A DNA stretch of 64,000 bases from Enterococcus sp. CSURQ0835. Lineage in GTDB: Bacteria > Bacillota > Bacilli > Lactobacillales > Enterococcaceae. Positions within the stretch are counted from its first letter, which is position 1. Each line of letters starts with the position of its first letter. Made by a program: the position numbers and the translations under genes. The notes under the pieces were generated by a model, which searched no databases, was not told the origin of the DNA, and worked only from the letters and a program-made list of their open reading frames with translations. The DNA is taken from contig NZ_CACSLH010000003.1 of NCBI RefSeq assembly GCF_902706605.1, forward strand, positions 78,990-142,989. Direction: 5' to 3'. Below, piece after piece: positions 63,995-64,000 of the stretch.

Positions 63995-64000
63995 ATGGAT
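63995..64000 (+). CDS. Start of an unknown plus-strand gene (partial)
   Basis: The last six bases, ATGGAT, follow AAAAAGGACCTACGC, a plausible ribosome binding site at 8 nt. Only two codons are visible, so the product is unknown. Confidence 0.35.

Overview
The window reads as a low-GC Gram-positive chromosome of the Lactobacillales, most likely an enterococcus or close relative. The signs are strong AAGGAGG ribosome binding sites, sigma-A type promoters with 17-bp spacers, a Met-type T-box, an Lsa-type ABC-F protein with the same length as the E. faecalis family, a galMK pair, a TagG-like permease and a conjugated-bile-acid-hydrolase relative. No rRNA, tRNA or intact insertion sequence was seen. 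The species cannot be fixed from the sequence alone.

Layout. 1-7.7 kb: the end of alanine dehydrogenase, an M3 oligopeptidase, a MOP-family flippase, a tRNA-editing protein, and a B12-linked operon (class II ribonucleotide reductase plus cobalamin adenosyltransferase) whose promoter carries two NrdR boxes. 7.8-19.9 kb: trans-sulfuration enzyme, YjeM-type permease, two-gene ABC exporter, a frameshifted small gene, pyruvate phosphate dikinase, a GH13 maltodextrin hydrolase and an Ala/Thr/Pro-rich membrane-anchored protein. 20.2-22.0 kb: a candidate sRNA and an lsa-like gene behind a leader with a five-codon uORF and an attenuator. 22.1-33.1 kb: PadR/HAAS pair, a frameshifted FAD oxidoreductase, a 23-residue peptide gene missed by length cut-offs, T-box-controlled metQ-msrA, an HATPase protein without a visible H-box, a DUF2975/HTH/CPBP operon, map, and a MarR/thioesterase pair.

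33.4-44.5 kb is a complete type I-B CRISPR-Cas locus. It has a 39-repeat array read on the minus strand, a leader next to cas2, and the operon cas6-cas8b1-cas7-cas5-cas3-cas4-cas1-cas2. Upstream of cas6 lies a separate mini-CRISPR: two degenerate repeats around a short pseudo-spacer, with its own promoter and terminator. The first 11 nt of the pseudo-spacer match, in exact register behind a CCT PAM-like triplet, a site at the predicted start of cas transcription. This is the most notable signal in the window. It predicts a CreR-like crRNA that directs Cascade to repress its own operon.

44.8-64 kb: small stress-type proteins, an AraC-regulated galactose module (galM-galK), an AGCS amino-acid symporter, an orphan TagG-like permease, two divergent operons that together encode most of the acetylated diaminopimelate/lysine pathway (dapF-lysA-dapL and dapA-dapB-dapH), and a translationally coupled M20 amidohydrolase / MFS transporter / Ntn amidase operon that looks built to import and cleave N-acyl amino acid conjugates.
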